From assembly GCF_016865425.1 (NCBI RefSeq), contig NZ_AP023355.1:1052198-1116197 (forward strand): DNA of 64,000 nt. Reading direction: 5' to 3'. Numbering within the stretch: the stretch's first letter is position 1; every line of letters starts with the position of its first letter. This DNA is from Actinocatenispora thailandica. GTDB lineage: Bacteria; Actinomycetota; Actinomycetes; Mycobacteriales; Micromonosporaceae. The position numbers were made by a program, and so were the translations under genes. Shown one piece after another: positions 56,958-64,000 of the stretch. The notes under the pieces were generated by a model. The model ran no database searches, had not been told where the DNA came from, and was given only the letters and a program-made list of their open reading frames with translations.

Positions 56958-58545
56958 CGGCCGGCACCTCCGTGAGCAGGCTGCCCTGGCCGGGCCGCGG
57001 GCGTGGTGGGCCGCTGCGTTCGGCCGGGTCGGGTAGCTCGTCACCGAACAGCAGGTAGGGCAACGTGATCGGGCGCAGCCCCTGCGCGGTGTGCGCCACC
57101 ACGGTGACCCGGGTCCGCAGGTCGGCCTTGCCGAACCGGGCCGCGAGCGACCACAGCCCGACGATGTCACCGGTACGCGGCTCCGCCAGCAGTTCCAGCA
57201 CGTCCGGCAGCGTCGCGATGCCGTGGTGCGCCTCGATCGCCGCGTTCACCGCCTGCCGCAGCGCCGACCAGTCGATCGACTCGGCGCCGATCAGGGTCGC
57301 CGGGTCGATCGCGAACCCCGCGTCGTCGACCAGCGGATCGGGTCGTTCCGGCGGCCCCTCGTGCAGTCGCAGCCGTCCCACCGACGTGGCGTCCACCCCG
57401 CTCGTCGGTACGGCGAAGCCGATGTCGCGACCGCCGTGGGTCACCGCGAACGCCTCGGCCGCCGCGGTCTGCGCCTCCACCACCCGGGTGCGCATGCTGC
57501 GGTAGTGCGCGATGTCGCCGCCGCGCACGAAGGTGCTGATGCGGCGGAACGCCATCGCGCGGGCCTGCTCGACCTCGCGCACCCGCTGCCACATCGCGTC
57601 GATGAACCCGTCCAACGCCTCGGTGACCTCCGCCGGCAGTCCCTCGACGCGCAGCAGCACGTCGGCGATGTCGGTCTCCAACCGGGAGCGCTGCGAGGGT
57701 GTCCCGATCAACGTCGCGAACGCCCGGAACGCCTGCCCCTCGGGCGACTCCGCGATCACGTCGTGCCCGTCGAACATCCGTTGCAGCGACTCGGCGAACT
57801 CCGCGGCGTCGTCCGACAGGCTCTGCCGGATCAGCGCCATCGTGTTGGCCTGCATGCGTTCGCCGTACCGGGCGATGTCGGCCGGGATCCGCTCCACCAG
57901 GTGCATCAACGCCGAGATCCGCTCCACCAGCTCGGCATGCGCCACCGCCGGCGCGACGCCGCGCTCCAGCTCGGCCCGCCTGGCGCGCAGCGCACCGATC
58001 TGCTCGTCGAGCTCTGCCCGACGCGCCTCGAGGTCGGGGTTGGCCTCCGTCGCGATCTGGTGCACCCCGGCCATCACCATCGCCAGCGCCGACTCGGTCG
58101 CGGTGGAGGTGTGCCGACGCAGGTTGCGCATCTGCCGCACCGCCTGCGCCGCGCCGGCGGTCAGCTGGTACCGCTCGGAGCGCGACTCGGGGTCGACGGT
58201 GCGGTGCGCCCAGCCCTTCTTCGTCCAGCGGGTCAACAGCGCGTCGGCGTCGGCGAACGCCAACCCGGGGCCGTCGCCGGACAGCGGTGCCGACCGGACC
58301 AGCCGCGGCAGGTCGCGGTCGATGGCCGTGGCCAGGGCCGCCCCGTCCACCACCTGACCGTCGCCCAGGTGCGCCGCCATCAACGCCAGGTGCAGCAGCG
58401 CGTCGCCGGACCGCAGCAGCGACATGGTCACGTCCGCCTCGGCGTTGCTGCTGAACTCGTGCAGCAACTGCTCGGCACCCCTACCCGCCACGAACGCCCC
58501 CGCCTGCCCCCCGGTACAACGACGCCCCGCACAATACGACGCCAC
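56950..58545 (-). CDS. JetA/MksF (DUF3375) kleisin-like subunit
   Basis: A 531-residue protein. The winged-helix N-terminal region covers about 35-150 (ADVTMSLLRSGDALLHLALMAAHL, then the GWAHRTVDPESRSERYQLT stretch), coiled coil 180-330, and the C-terminal region around 430-500 for JetC binding. DUF3375 identity is based on order, length and the linked JetB and JetC. GTG 58545 begins an odd, Cys-containing 20-residue stretch; GTG 58491 is the likelier start for a family-like N terminus. First gene of the operon. Confidence 0.85.
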   Translation of the reverse strand: MASYCAGRRCTGGQAGAFVAGRGAEQLLHEFSSNAEADVTMSLLRSGDALLHLALMAAHLGDGQVVDGAALATAIDRDLPRLVRSAPLSGDGPGLAFADADALLTRWTKKGWAHRTVDPESRSERYQLTAGAAQAVRQMRNLRRHTSTATESALAMVMAGVHQIATEANPDLEARRAELDEQIGALRARRAELERGVAPAVAHAELVERISALMHLVERIPADIARYGERMQANTMALIRQSLSDDAAEFAESLQRMFDGHDVIAESPEGQAFRAFATLIGTPSQRSRLETDIADVLLRVEGLPAEVTEALDGFIDAMWQRVREVEQARAMAFRRISTFVRGGDIAHYRSMRTRVVEAQTAAAEAFAVTHGGRDIGFAVPTSGVDATSVGRLRLHEGPPERPDPLVDDAGFAIDPATLIGAESIDWSALRQAVNAAIEAHHGIATLPDVLELLAEPRTGDIVGLWSLAARFGKADLRTRVTVVAHTAQGLRPITLPYLLFGDELPDPAERSGPPRPRPGQGSLLTEVPAGA

Positions 58546-58635
58546 GGTGACAGTCTCACGATCCCGTCGACGCTCCGACGCCGGCTGCCCGCCGCCCGTG
58601 CGCAGCCCGACGGGCTGCGGCTGGCACGGGCCGAG

Positions 58636-59337
58636 CTATGCGGCCACTCCCGGGTGGCCCGGCGTCCTGGCGGGCTCGTCGCCGCCCTGGTCGAGCCGGA
58701 ACGGCGGGTACCGGTCGGTCAGCAGCGACACGTAGCAGCCGACCCGGTAGCCCCAGCGCTGGATGCCCATCAGCAGGTCGTAGATGCCGCGCGGGTACCG
58801 GCCGGCGAACAGCAGGGTGAGGCCGACGTACAGGACGAGCAGCCCGACCAGGCTGGCGGTGCCGTAGCGGCCGGCGGTGTCCTCGGCCCACCGGTACCCG
58901 CCGTAGCTGCTGCCGGCGATCGCGCCGCCGAGCAGGTAGTGCGGGATCGCCAGCAGCCACCACTTCACCAGCACCAGCCCGCGGGACAGCCGCTCCGGGT
59001 AGGCCACCGACAGGGTGGCCGGGTAGTCCTCCCGCTCGGCGAGCGTGAACGGCGGGTACCGGTCGGTGCCCAGCACCGAGTAGGAGTAGTAGCCCACCCG
59101 CCAGCTCCAGCGCAGCACGCCGACGGTGAACTCGAACAGCGGCCGCGGATAGCGCGCGGTGAACAGGATGGCGAAGAACGCGATGATCGTGACCACCCAG
59201 ACCGCGATCCACAGGAAGAACAGCACGATGTAGTGCGGGATCGCCAGCAGCCACTTCAGCAGCCACAGCCAGCGGTTGGGCGGCGGGTCGAGCCGGCCGG
59301 TCAGCTGGAGCGGCTCGGACGCGGGGATCGGTTGCAT
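58636..59337 (-). CDS. DUF4389 membrane protein with duplicated halves
   Basis: A 233-residue protein in which the same block appears twice: NRWLWLLKWLLAIPHYIVLFFLW with YSVLGTDRYPPFTLAE, and LVLVKWWLLAIPHYLLGGAI with VSLLTDRYPPFRLDQ. Each half has two to three helices and an R-Y-P-R-P/G turn. This matches DUF4389, unknown in function, likely arisen by internal duplication. ATG 59337 used. Confidence 0.85.
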   Translation of the reverse strand: MQPIPASEPLQLTGRLDPPPNRWLWLLKWLLAIPHYIVLFFLWIAVWVVTIIAFFAILFTARYPRPLFEFTVGVLRWSWRVGYYSYSVLGTDRYPPFTLAEREDYPATLSVAYPERLSRGLVLVKWWLLAIPHYLLGGAIAGSSYGGYRWAEDTAGRYGTASLVGLLVLYVGLTLLFAGRYPRGIYDLLMGIQRWGYRVGCYVSLLTDRYPPFRLDQGGDEPARTPGHPGVAA

Positions 59338-59483
59338 GCCGGGTACCTCCGACGCGCGGTTCGCAGTCAGTGATGATCACCACGCTAGAGGTCGGCGGTC
59401 GGGCGCGGGCGCGTTCCGCCAGCCCGACCGCCTTCCGGAGCAACCCGAGGCACGCGCCGGCACCGTGCCGGCGGTACGAGCCG

Positions 59484-59678
59484 TCACTCCCGCACGGTGA
59501 TCGCCATCGCCGGGCAGTGCGCGGCGGCGTCCCGGACGTCTCGCCACCGGCCCTGCGGCGGGTCGGCGTCCAGCAGTTCCACCACGCCGTCCGAGTCACG
59601 CTGGTCGAACACGTCGTCGGCGGTCAGCGCGCACTGGCCGGACGAGACGCAGGCTTCCTGGTCGACGGACACTTGCAC
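59484..59678 (-). CDS. 3Fe-4S ferredoxin partner of the P450
   Basis: A 64-residue ferredoxin with cysteines C10, C16 and C55 (ACVSSGQC, then AAHCPAM). The second Cys of the usual 4Fe-4S motif is absent, so a 3Fe-4S cluster is expected. It lies 63 bp downstream of a cytochrome P450, on the same strand, and should pass electrons to it. The GTG has GAGGAGAA upstream. Confidence 0.9.
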   Translation of the reverse strand: MQVSVDQEACVSSGQCALTADDVFDQRDSDGVVELLDADPPQGRWRDVRDAAAHCPAMAITVRE

Positions 59679-59714
59679 GGTCTTCTCCTCGCTGCGGGTG
59701 GTCGGCAGGGCAGT

Positions 59715-59737
59715 GCGCCGGGGTGGCCCCCCGGCGC
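59715..59737 (-). other. Hairpin between P450 and ferredoxin genes
   Basis: GCGCCGGGG (59715-59723) pairs with CCCCGGCGC (59729-59737), loop TGGCC. It is in the 63-bp spacer after the P450 stop, so it may lower or stabilise the ferredoxin mRNA rather than end transcription fully. Confidence 0.5.
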
Positions 59738-59741
59738 GGGG

Positions 59742-60953
59742 TCACCAGGTCACCGGAAGGGCGGCGAGGCTGCCGGTCAGGGTGGGGGAGACCGTCAGGT
59801 CGTCCAGACCGCACGCGAGCCGGAGGCCGGGCAGCCGGCGGGCCAGGGTGGCGAACACGATGCGCAGTTCGGTTCGGGCCAGGCTGGCGCCGATGCAGAA
59901 GTGCGCGCCGTGCCCGAACCCGAGGTGGGTACGCTCCGCGCGGTCGGGGTCGAAGGTCTCCGCGTCGGCGTAGACGGTGGCGTCCCGGTTGGCCGCGTTG
60001 ATCGACAGGATCACCGCGTCGCCGCGCCGGATCGTGGTGCCCGCGACGTCGAGGTCGGTGTGCGCGTACCGCAGCAGGCCGAGCTCGCCAGGCGCACCCA
60101 GCCGCATGATCTCCTCGACCGTCACGTTGACCCGCCCGTCCGGATCGGCGGTCAGCGCCCGCCACTGGTCGGGGTGGGTGCCCAGGAACAGCACGCCGAG
60201 GCCGATCCGGTTGACGGTGGTCTCGTGCCCGGCGAACAGCAGTCCGACGCACAGCCGCACCATCTCGGCGTAGTCGAAGGACTCGTCCGCGCTCTGGGCG
60301 CGGACCAGGTCGGTGATCACGTCCTCGCCCGGCTCCGCGCGCTTGGCCTCGACCAGGCCGGTCATGTACGCGCTGAACTCGGCCCGGGCCCGCTCGGCGT
60401 CGTCGCCGATGGCGTAGTTGGCCATCCGTTCGGACAGCCCGTGGAAGCGTTCCCGGTCCGCTTCGGGTACCCCGAGCAGCCGGCAGATGACGGCGACCGG
60501 GAGCGGGAACGCCAGCCCGTCGCGCAGGTCGACGACCCGGTCGGGCGCTGCCGCGTGGTCGGCGACGAGCTGGTCGAGGTACCCGTCGACGAGGCGCTGG
60601 ACGTGGTCGCCCAGCAGTCGCATCCGCTTGGCGGAGAAGGCGGGTGTGAGCAGCCGGCGCATCCGGGCGTGGTCGGCCTGCTCGGTGTCGTGGTTGCCCG
60701 ACGGGCCGTTCTGGATCGCGGCGGTGGTGATCCGCGCGGCGCGTTCCGGCTGCGGGTGGGAGCGGCCGAGCCGCTTGTCGCCGAGCAGGTCGCGCACCTC
60801 GGCGAAGCGGGTGACCAACCACGCGGGGTCGCCGGCGGGCGTGATGGCCGCCGTGATCGGAGCTTCCCGGCGCAGCACCTCGTACAGCGGGGCGAGGTCG
60901 AGCACGTTGGGCCGGGCGATGGGTAACTGGACGGGTTCGGCGGCGACGCTCAT
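59742..60953 (-). CDS. Cytochrome P450 (bacterial class I, CYP105/107-like)
   Basis: A 403-residue soluble P450. I-helix GLLFAGHETTVN near residue 237 (A-G-x-E-T-T), K-helix E-x-x-R as EEIMR near 283, the heme loop FGHGAHFCIGASLAR with the heme-ligand C353. It has the C-helix HARMRRLLTPAFSAKRM. Such enzymes oxidise natural products or xenobiotics with ferredoxin electrons. ATG 60953 has GGAGGAG upstream. The 3Fe-4S ferredoxin follows. A promoter with TTGTCA/TATGGT elements is upstream, divergent from a TetR gene. Confidence 0.92.
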   Translation of the reverse strand: MSVAAEPVQLPIARPNVLDLAPLYEVLRREAPITAAITPAGDPAWLVTRFAEVRDLLGDKRLGRSHPQPERAARITTAAIQNGPSGNHDTEQADHARMRRLLTPAFSAKRMRLLGDHVQRLVDGYLDQLVADHAAAPDRVVDLRDGLAFPLPVAVICRLLGVPEADRERFHGLSERMANYAIGDDAERARAEFSAYMTGLVEAKRAEPGEDVITDLVRAQSADESFDYAEMVRLCVGLLFAGHETTVNRIGLGVLFLGTHPDQWRALTADPDGRVNVTVEEIMRLGAPGELGLLRYAHTDLDVAGTTIRRGDAVILSINAANRDATVYADAETFDPDRAERTHLGFGHGAHFCIGASLARTELRIVFATLARRLPGLRLACGLDDLTVSPTLTGSLAALPVTW

Positions 60954-60984
60954 GGGCACTCCTCCGGTCATATCGGGCAAGTCG

Positions 60985-61014
60985 ACCATACTGTTTATTG
61001 GCATTGCCTGACAA
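60985..61014 (-). promoter_or_regulatory. Sigma-70-like promoter of the P450 gene
   Basis: On the minus strand, TTGTCA (61014-61009) and TATGGT (60990-60985) are separated by 18 bp. A GGCAATGCC dyad lies inside the spacer, a candidate site for the divergent TetR repressor. The patch is clearly AT-richer than its surroundings. Confidence 0.6.
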
Positions 61015-61094
61015 CAATTCGGCCGGCCGGCATCGGAGCCCGCCACGTGCTTCCATCGCTGGATGCCGACCGGACCGGTACGGAGGTGACGAGC

Positions 61095-61736
61095 GTGACC
61101 GGCGAAGACGGGACGCCGCGACGAGGCCGGCCGCCGGTCAGCGACCGGCAACGCCAGCGGCAACGCCTGGCCATCTCCCGGCACGCGGTACGGCTGTTCG
61201 CCGCGCAGGGCGTCGCCGCCACCACCGGCGAACAGATCGCCCGGGCCGCCGGGATCTCCGAACGCACCCTGTGGCGCCACTTCCGCACCAAGGACAGTTG
61301 CGCCGAACCGCTGCTGACCACCATGGTCGACGCCTTCCAGGCCGCCGTCCGCGCCTGGCCAGCCGAGATCGCCCTCGCCGAACACCTGCGCGCGACGTAC
61401 ACCCCGATGCTCGGTTCGGCCCCCGCCACCGACCTCGACGCGGTGCTGCAGGTCGTCCGGATGACCGGGCAGGAGCCGGCGCTGCGCGCGACCTACCTGA
61501 TGCTGCGAGAACGCGCCGAGACCACCCTCGCCGAGGTGCTGGCCGATCGTCTCGGCGAACCCGTGGACAGCCTCGGCGTGCAGGTGCGCGCCGCGGCGCT
61601 CAGCGCGGTACTGCGGGTGGCCACCGACCGGCTCGCCGGGGCCGCCGGCGCCGGGCTCACCCACGCCGTCCTCGACGAGCACCGCGAACAGCTGGCCGAC
61701 GCGATCGGCCGGATCACCGACCAGCCGGACGGCTGA
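61095..61736 (+). CDS. TetR-family repressor, divergent from P450
   Basis: A 213-residue repressor: basic N-terminal arm (RRGRPPVSDRQRQRQRL), HTH about 30-72 (GVAATTGEQIARAAGISERTLWRHFRTKD), and C-terminal helices. GTG 61095 has GGAGG eight bases upstream (61082-61086). It is 141 bp from the P450 start and probably represses it, released by the P450 substrate. Its stop is 9 bp from the convergent CHAT gene's stop. Confidence 0.88.
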   Translation: MTGEDGTPRRGRPPVSDRQRQRQRLAISRHAVRLFAAQGVAATTGEQIARAAGISERTLWRHFRTKDSCAEPLLTTMVDAFQAAVRAWPAEIALAEHLRATYTPMLGSAPATDLDAVLQVVRMTGQEPALRATYLMLRERAETTLAEVLADRLGEPVDSLGVQVRAAALSAVLRVATDRLAGAAGAGLTHAVLDEHREQLADAIGRITDQPDG

Positions 61737-61745
61737 CCCGGCCCC

Positions 61746-64000
61746 TCACCCCTCGGTGGCGGCCGGCCCGGCGCCGTGCACGTGCGCGTACGCCTGCCAG
61801 ACGAGCGGTACGGGCCGGTCACCGGAGCGCCACCGTGCCAGCTGCCGCAGCTGCACGGTCCGCAGTGCGGCCGCCGGGTCGTCCGGCAGCACGAGCAGGT
61901 CGGCGACCGACAGGTCGAACTCGGCCGTTTCGGGCAGCTCCGGGATCGGGTGCAGGGTGCACACGACGTCCTCGGCGCCGGCCGCGATCACGCCCGCGGC
62001 AAGGCCCAGCCACTCGGACAACTGCCGCTGGCCCGCGGGACCCGTCGATTCGACGCCGATGCTGCCGCAGCCGGCGAGCAGCACCCGAGCCGGCATCGGG
62101 TACGCCGGTCCGTCGCCCGATCTGGCGGTCAGATCGCGCAGGGTGAGGCGGTCCCCGCCGGCCAGCGCCAGCCCGCCGCCACCGGGGTCGGCGGGCAGCT
62201 CCGAGCGCACCACGTGCCCGGCCACGTACAGGGTGTGCCCGGCGGAGCCGGCGTCCCGCGCCTCGATCAGCAGCTCGCGCAGCCGGTGCTTGTCGAGGGC
62301 GCCGGCGTGCTGGCGGCGGGCCGAACCGGGTGGCGTGAGGGCGTGCCGGAGGCGGTTTCCGGCCGCGGTGCGGTCGTCCTGGTCGGGGCCGAGCAGGGCC
62401 AGCTCGATGGGGTAGCGCCGGCAGGCCGACGGCTGCCGCGGGACGGCGGCGAGAAGCGCGATCGACGGCGTGTAGCTGACCACCGCGTGCTCCACCAGCC
62501 GGGGTGCGTCGGCGGCCGGGCCGAGCGGCCAGCCCGCGACGGGCAGCGCCGCCAGCTCCCCGCCGAGACCGACCAGGAGCCGGACCGGCGCGTCCGGCCG
62601 GGCGCCCGCCAGCGCGTCCCGTAACACCGGCGGCAGCAGCGCTTCCGCCGCGGCCCGCAGCACCGTCAGCTCGCGGCCGGCGCCGGTACGGTCGCGGCCG
62701 AGCGGCCCGGCCCCGGCCCGGTGCCCCGCCGCGGAGTCGGACTCCCCGGGCCGCGGCACCGGCAGCGCGTCGAGCAGCGCGTCCAGCGCGGGCAGCACCG
62801 CGGCGCCGTCCTTCCGGTTGACGTACCAGCCCCGGCCGGGGTCACGGACGGCGTAGTAATACCGCCCGTCCACGACGATCCCCGACCAGTACCAGGACTG
62901 CGGTGCGATGGCGTCGAGGGCCGGCGACAGGTCGACCGGGTGGCCGTCGCCGCTGGTCGACCAGCACGCCCGCGCCACCGTGACAGCGGGCACGTAGTGC
63001 AGCGGGTCGGCCGCCCCGCCCGCCTCGGAGGCGTCCCGATCACCGGCGAGTACCGGGGTGTTGAGCAGCGCGTCCAGCACCGCGACCCGTTCGGCGCTGC
63101 GCGCGTCCCGGGGCAGCGGTACGGACTGGCTCTTGACCGCCTCCAGCAACTCCACCACGAGCAGCACGTCGGCCACCGAGTAGGCCAGGTCCAGGGCGAG
63201 CGCGTACGCGGCGGCGTGCAGTGCGGCCCAGCTGCCCCGCCACGCCGCCGACGGGAGCCGGTACCGGACGTCCTGGACGGTGCGGAGAGCGGCGAGTACG
63301 TGGGCGAGCGCGTCGGCGGGGTCGGTGCCGGTCAGGCCGCGGGCGATGGTGACCCGCGCGGCGGCCTCGGCGAGCGGCTGATGGGTACCGCGCAGCGCGT
63401 CGAGCGCGGCGAACGCGAGGTCCACGGCCCGATCGCGGTCCGCGCCGGCGAGCAGGATCTGTGCCAGCAGCACCTGACGCGCGGCGAGCTGCTCGCTGGT
63501 GACGCCGAGTTCGGTGTGCGCGCGGGACCACGGCAGCATCGCCCGCGCCACCCGCAGCGTTCCGTCGGTGTCGCCGGCGAGCAGGGCCATCCGCAGCAGC
63601 CACGTCTCCGTGACGTTGAGCAGGCCGACGTCGGCGCGTCGTACCGCGCGCAGCCGCAGCCGGTGCACGTCGCGCAGGACCGATGCCTGCCCGCCGTCCG
63701 CGCCGAGGTGCAGCATGACCCGCCGGCCGAGCGCCTGGTCGTACCAGTCGTCGTCGCGGCGCGGGTGCAGGCCCGCGAGGGCACGCTCGATCGCGGTCTC
63801 GGCCTCGGCGACCCGGCCACAGGTGACCAGCACGTCGGAGGCCTGCAACAGCACCCATCCCGCGCAGCGCGGTGGCAGCCCGTTCAGCCCGCCCAGGACC
63901 CGCCCGACGAGACGCAGCGCGAGGTCCGTCTCACCCCGGCGGCAGGCGGCGACCGCGCGAGCCGCGGCGATCACCGGCACGAGTACGGGCGGTGCGGTCG
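61746..64000 (-). CDS. CHAT-domain (caspase-like) protein with TPR-like repeats, 5-prime end cut by window
   Basis: The frame is open to the window edge, so at least 750 residues are visible and the start is missing. The N-terminal part is built of helical TPR-like repeats (for example ATVTIARGLTGTDPADALAHVL-like arrays). The CHAT peptidase domain is in the last 300 residues: the catalytic His is in HTLYVAGHVVRSEL and the Cys in VLLAGCGSIG, in the usual order and spacing. CHAT proteins are clan CD peptidases; in bacteria they occur in defence, cell-death and signalling systems, with the repeat region as sensor or partner-binding part. No partner substrate gene is visible in the window. Confidence 0.8.
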   Translation of the reverse strand, partial: TAPPVLVPVIAAARAVAACRRGETDLALRLVGRVLGGLNGLPPRCAGWVLLQASDVLVTCGRVAEAETAIERALAGLHPRRDDDWYDQALGRRVMLHLGADGGQASVLRDVHRLRLRAVRRADVGLLNVTETWLLRMALLAGDTDGTLRVARAMLPWSRAHTELGVTSEQLAARQVLLAQILLAGADRDRAVDLAFAALDALRGTHQPLAEAAARVTIARGLTGTDPADALAHVLAALRTVQDVRYRLPSAAWRGSWAALHAAAYALALDLAYSVADVLLVVELLEAVKSQSVPLPRDARSAERVAVLDALLNTPVLAGDRDASEAGGAADPLHYVPAVTVARACWSTSGDGHPVDLSPALDAIAPQSWYWSGIVVDGRYYYAVRDPGRGWYVNRKDGAAVLPALDALLDALPVPRPGESDSAAGHRAGAGPLGRDRTGAGRELTVLRAAAEALLPPVLRDALAGARPDAPVRLLVGLGGELAALPVAGWPLGPAADAPRLVEHAVVSYTPSIALLAAVPRQPSACRRYPIELALLGPDQDDRTAAGNRLRHALTPPGSARRQHAGALDKHRLRELLIEARDAGSAGHTLYVAGHVVRSELPADPGGGGLALAGGDRLTLRDLTARSGDGPAYPMPARVLLAGCGSIGVESTGPAGQRQLSEWLGLAAGVIAAGAEDVVCTLHPIPELPETAEFDLSVADLLVLPDDPAAALRTVQLRQLARWRSGDRPVPLVWQAYAHVHGAGPAATEG

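Noticed and set aside
61746-64000. Missing JetD encoded near the right edge
   Set aside because: The gene carries CHAT peptidase His/Cys motifs and helical repeats, not a TOPRIM or DUF2220 domain.

Overview
The window is about 64 kb of very high-GC DNA (most third codon positions are G or C, with frequent GTG starts and AGGAGG-like ribosome sites). It is packed with families typical of filamentous actinobacteria: AfsR/SARP regulators, a LuxR ATPase regulator, an XRE-DUF5753/DUF397 pair, Tat-exported hydrolases, a P450-ferredoxin pair and a DtxR-type iron box. A Micromonosporaceae-like genome is a reasonable guess, but no marker gene proves it. No rRNA, tRNA, CRISPR array, transposase or phage structural gene was seen. 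Both ends cut a gene: an AraC-type regulator on the left and a CHAT-domain protein on the right.

Layout. 0-4.7 kb: AraC-type fragment, a GAF/PucR regulator divergent from a 3-hydroxybutyrate-dehydrogenase-like SDR and an MHS transporter, closed by a perfect 40-bp palindrome. 4.8-11.1 kb: two AfsR-like STAND regulators around an MFS exporter. 11.1-19.1 kb: SUFU-domain protein, isochorismatase-fold hydrolase/MarR pair, several small conserved genes, and a membrane protein divergent from a two-component system with paired operators. 19.3-22.8 kb: alpha/beta hydrolase, SARP regulator, DUF3995 protein.

23.1-29.1 kb is the most interesting region. It holds an ECF-like sigma factor, a coupled SRPBCC-like gene and an S26 signal peptidase on the plus strand. 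Facing them on the minus strand is an operon reading Cys-rich 62-aa secreted peptide, MauE-like membrane redox protein, thioredoxin-like protein and ABC exporter. A LuxR regulator with a degenerate receiver diverges from the peptide gene. I infer a system that makes, oxidatively folds, cleaves and exports a disulfide-rich or crosslinked peptide.

29.1-39.7 kb: XRE-cupin/flavin oxidoreductase pair with a shared operator, a large LuxR ATPase regulator, an MFS exporter, a TetR/SDR pair with a perfect 32-bp operator, and a Tat-exported polysaccharide lyase family 8 enzyme. 39.7-42.1 kb: DUF397/XRE pair and a run of tiny overlapping genes. 42.1-47.6 kb: CDF transporter, SDR, DUF4190 protein and a large Tat-exported discoidin-domain protein. 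47.7-52.7 kb: feoA-feoB-NifU-like operon with an iron box, a DUF308/TetR pair flanked by two operators, rhaM-like and MazG-like genes. 52.9-58.5 kb: a JetA-JetB-JetC (MksFEB/Wadjet-type) SMC operon with no JetD nuclease gene in the window. 58.6-64 kb: DUF4389 protein, ferredoxin-P450-TetR module, and a CHAT-domain protein running off the edge.
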